Notes under the pieces: generated by a model
The model's input: the letters and a program-made list of their open reading frames with translations, nothing else
What the model was told of the DNA's origin: nothing
Database searches by the model: none
From: Myxococcales bacterium
GTDB lineage: Bacteria; Myxococcota_A; Polyangia; Palsa-1104; JAEUJZ01
Length of the DNA stretch: 64,000 nt
Assembly (NCBI GenBank): GCA_016794365.1
Contig: JAEUKB010000100.1
Coordinates: forward strand, 1-64,000
Reading direction: 5' to 3'
Shown: piece after piece, positions 62,705 through 64,000 of the stretch
Layout: the number at the start of each line of letters is the position of its first letter
Numbering within the stretch: position 1 is the stretch's first letter
Position numbers and translations under genes: made by a program

Positions 62705-64000
62705 TTAGCGGACCAAGGGTTGGATGCGCCCGTCGTGGGCAAAGACTTCAGGAAGAAGGCAAGTCACGCCGGTGTAGTCGTAGTCTCCCGTCTGATTCTT
62801 GCCTTTGATGTTACTCCACTTGCTTGGGTCTTTGCAGCGGTAGCGCTCGTCCACCCCGAGTGAGCGAACGAAGTCCGCCAGCGAGTCACGCAGGCTGATG
62901 CCGGTGTTAAAGCGAGTGGTGTTGCGCTTGAGCACCACAAAGCCCGATCCACCGACGGAGATATAGTCGTTTACAGCGGTCTTGTAGCTGGCAAAGCAGT
63001 CGAGCGGCTTGCACTTGTCGGTGTTGACGCTGCCATCCATGTTGCGACAGTCGTCTCCGAACACCACTTTGTCGGCAAACGGACCCACCCACTTGGCTTT
63101 TTGGGCCTGCGTTGCAGAGAGCCGCTCGGAACACGACAGCGAGGTCGGACACTGCGCGCGATACGTCTGACAGTCCGGGTTCTTGCTACAGTCGCACAGG
63201 TCGGGATTGCTGCGACACGCACAGCGCTGGTTTTGACAGTTGAGCGTGAAGTAAATGCCAGAGACTTGCACTTGCGTCTTGCAGCCACGCTCACTCGATC
63301 GGTCGGCGACAAAGTCGAGCATTTGAAGCACTTCGTCTCCCGACAGAAACTGCGTGGTGATGGTGTTGTCAAACGGGAACACGTTGTAGAGCTGCTCGAG
63401 CGTGAGCGGACCCGATTCAAAGTCCGCGCGAATGCCGAGCGAGTTCGTCAGCGAAAAGTCCGCTTCCACTCGCCTGCGCAGTCGCATCGAGGTCGCCACC
63501 AAGTTGCCAAGCTGCGAGTCCCCACCGCCCGCATCGTTCCGCAGCACCTTCGGACAGCTCGAGCTTCCCGCCGGACACGGGACAACTGCGTAGACCTGCC
63601 CGAGGTTGAGCAGCTGCTTCATCTTGATCTCGTACGGCTCCAGCAGCCTCGACATGTCGCCATCGGGCGGCGTACAGACCACACGCGGTCTCGGCGCTGG
63701 CATCGTTCCTTTGTACGGACACGACACCTTCGGATTCGACGGATGCGGCGGATCGCAGCGAATCGACGGATCGCACGGATCGGTTGGATCGCCTTGCTGC
63801 CACGGACGCTCACCGACGGGAATTACGCGGAAAGTGTAGCTCTTGACGTAGGTGCGACGGTTGAGCGGATCGGCTGCATTCGGATCTCCGACGTGAACGA
63901 CCATGTCCAGCGAGCCCACAAACTTCGCAAATGCGCCGCTGTTGACGATGATCGTGTGACCTTGGTAGGTGCCGCTCTTGTCGTAGTGGGACACATCGAC
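62705..64000 (-). CDS. 5'-nucleotidase family protein (partial, C-terminal part)
   Basis: A gene that runs off the window at its 5' end; about 430 C-terminal residues are seen and the frame is open to base 64000 (the GTG at 63994 is not the real start). IIVNSGAFAKFVGSLDMVV is the end of a calcineurin-like metallophosphatase domain. The C-terminal substrate domain has GDSQLGNLVATSMRLR, FSLTNSLGIRADF and GPLTLEQLYNVFPFDNTITT, as in UshA/5'-nucleotidases. Two Cys-rich insertions are unusual: a Pro/Cys linker (DPCDPSIRCDPPHPSNP) and ~50 residues with about 12 Cys (CQNQRCACRSNPDLCDCSK). A metal- or surface-bound nucleotidase is the likely role. Confidence 0.8.
   Translation of the reverse strand, partial: VDVSHYDKSGTYQGHTIIVNSGAFAKFVGSLDMVVHVGDPNAADPLNRRTYVKSYTFRVIPVGERPWQQGDPTDPCDPSIRCDPPHPSNPKVSCPYKGTMPAPRPRVVCTPPDGDMSRLLEPYEIKMKQLLNLGQVYAVVPCPAGSSSCPKVLRNDAGGGDSQLGNLVATSMRLRRRVEADFSLTNSLGIRADFESGPLTLEQLYNVFPFDNTITTQFLSGDEVLQMLDFVADRSSERGCKTQVQVSGIYFTLNCQNQRCACRSNPDLCDCSKNPDCQTYRAQCPTSLSCSERLSATQAQKAKWVGPFADKVVFGDDCRNMDGSVNTDKCKPLDCFASYKTAVNDYISVGGSGFVVLKRNTTRFNTGISLRDSLADFVRSLGVDERYRCKDPSKWSNIKGKNQTGDYDYTGVTCLLPEVFAHDGRIQPLVR

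Overview
This is a GC-rich, gene-dense bacterial chromosome segment, most likely from a Myxococcota (former Deltaproteobacteria) genome. That assignment is inference. It rests on a Gram-negative envelope gene set (TolC, OmpA-type proteins, many lipoproteins) combined with a complete mevalonate pathway, an AgmX/PglI-type C-terminal domain, OmpA proteins with thrombospondin-type-3 repeats, FG-GAP and Cys-rich lipoproteins, a histone H1-like KAP-repeat protein and a good sigma-54 promoter. No rRNA, tRNA, insertion sequence, prophage or CRISPR array was seen.

Layout. 1-4.2 kb: an ABC-F ATPase with a small STAS-like protein (minus strand), then an AgmX/PglI-type protein and a MarC-family membrane protein. 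4.2-10.2 kb: a five-gene MacAB-TolC-type exporter operon (ATPase, outer-membrane channel, adaptor, two different permeases). 10.2-16 kb: five 26-bp repeats fused to the 3' end of a glutathione reductase gene, then PhoH and a very large AsmA-like/GT51 transglycosylase fusion. 16-19 kb: a secreted protein and a beta-domain plus HEAT-repeat protein that recalls the N-terminal module of lipid-transfer (vitellogenin-type) proteins. 19-24.5 kb: an overlapping mevalonate operon (IPP isomerase type 2, a fused mevalonate kinase-diphosphomevalonate decarboxylase, phosphomevalonate kinase, class II HMG-CoA reductase), which turns HMG-CoA into IPP and DMAPP with four genes. 24.6-33.8 kb: MBL hydrolase, small protein, thioredoxin-like protein, tilS, ftsH, a cardiolipin synthase-like enzyme and a PHP-like lipoprotein. 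33.8-38.4 kb: Fe/Mn superoxide dismutase, ChbG/HpnK deacetylase, a cytochrome c-copper monooxygenase fusion, moeA and a small lipoprotein.

38.4-43.4 kb: an fmdB-groES-groEL operon preceded by a CIRCE element, then a beta-helix lipoprotein and a DUF1287 protein. 43.6-49.6 kb: TSP3-OmpA, MgtE, a universal stress protein and a glycosyltransferase-like/NodB deacetylase fusion. 49.7-52.6 kb is the most unusual locus: a cytoplasmic-looking class 3 lipase with a 320-residue Gly/Ala-rich repeat tail, whose Shine-Dalgarno lies inside a long hairpin, followed by a YbjN/secretion-chaperone-like protein. 52.6-64 kb: an FG-GAP lipoprotein, the histone H1-like protein, a double-psi beta-barrel protein with four PPLR motifs downstream of an AT-rich island, a nucleotide-sugar epimerase, a Pro-rich membrane protein, a coiled-coil OmpA lipoprotein, an outer-membrane barrel protein with a sigma-54 promoter, and two linked minus-strand genes of which the last (5'-nucleotidase family) runs off the window.

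A structural habit of the segment is tight packing: three convergent gene pairs share one CTAA tetranucleotide as both stop codons.
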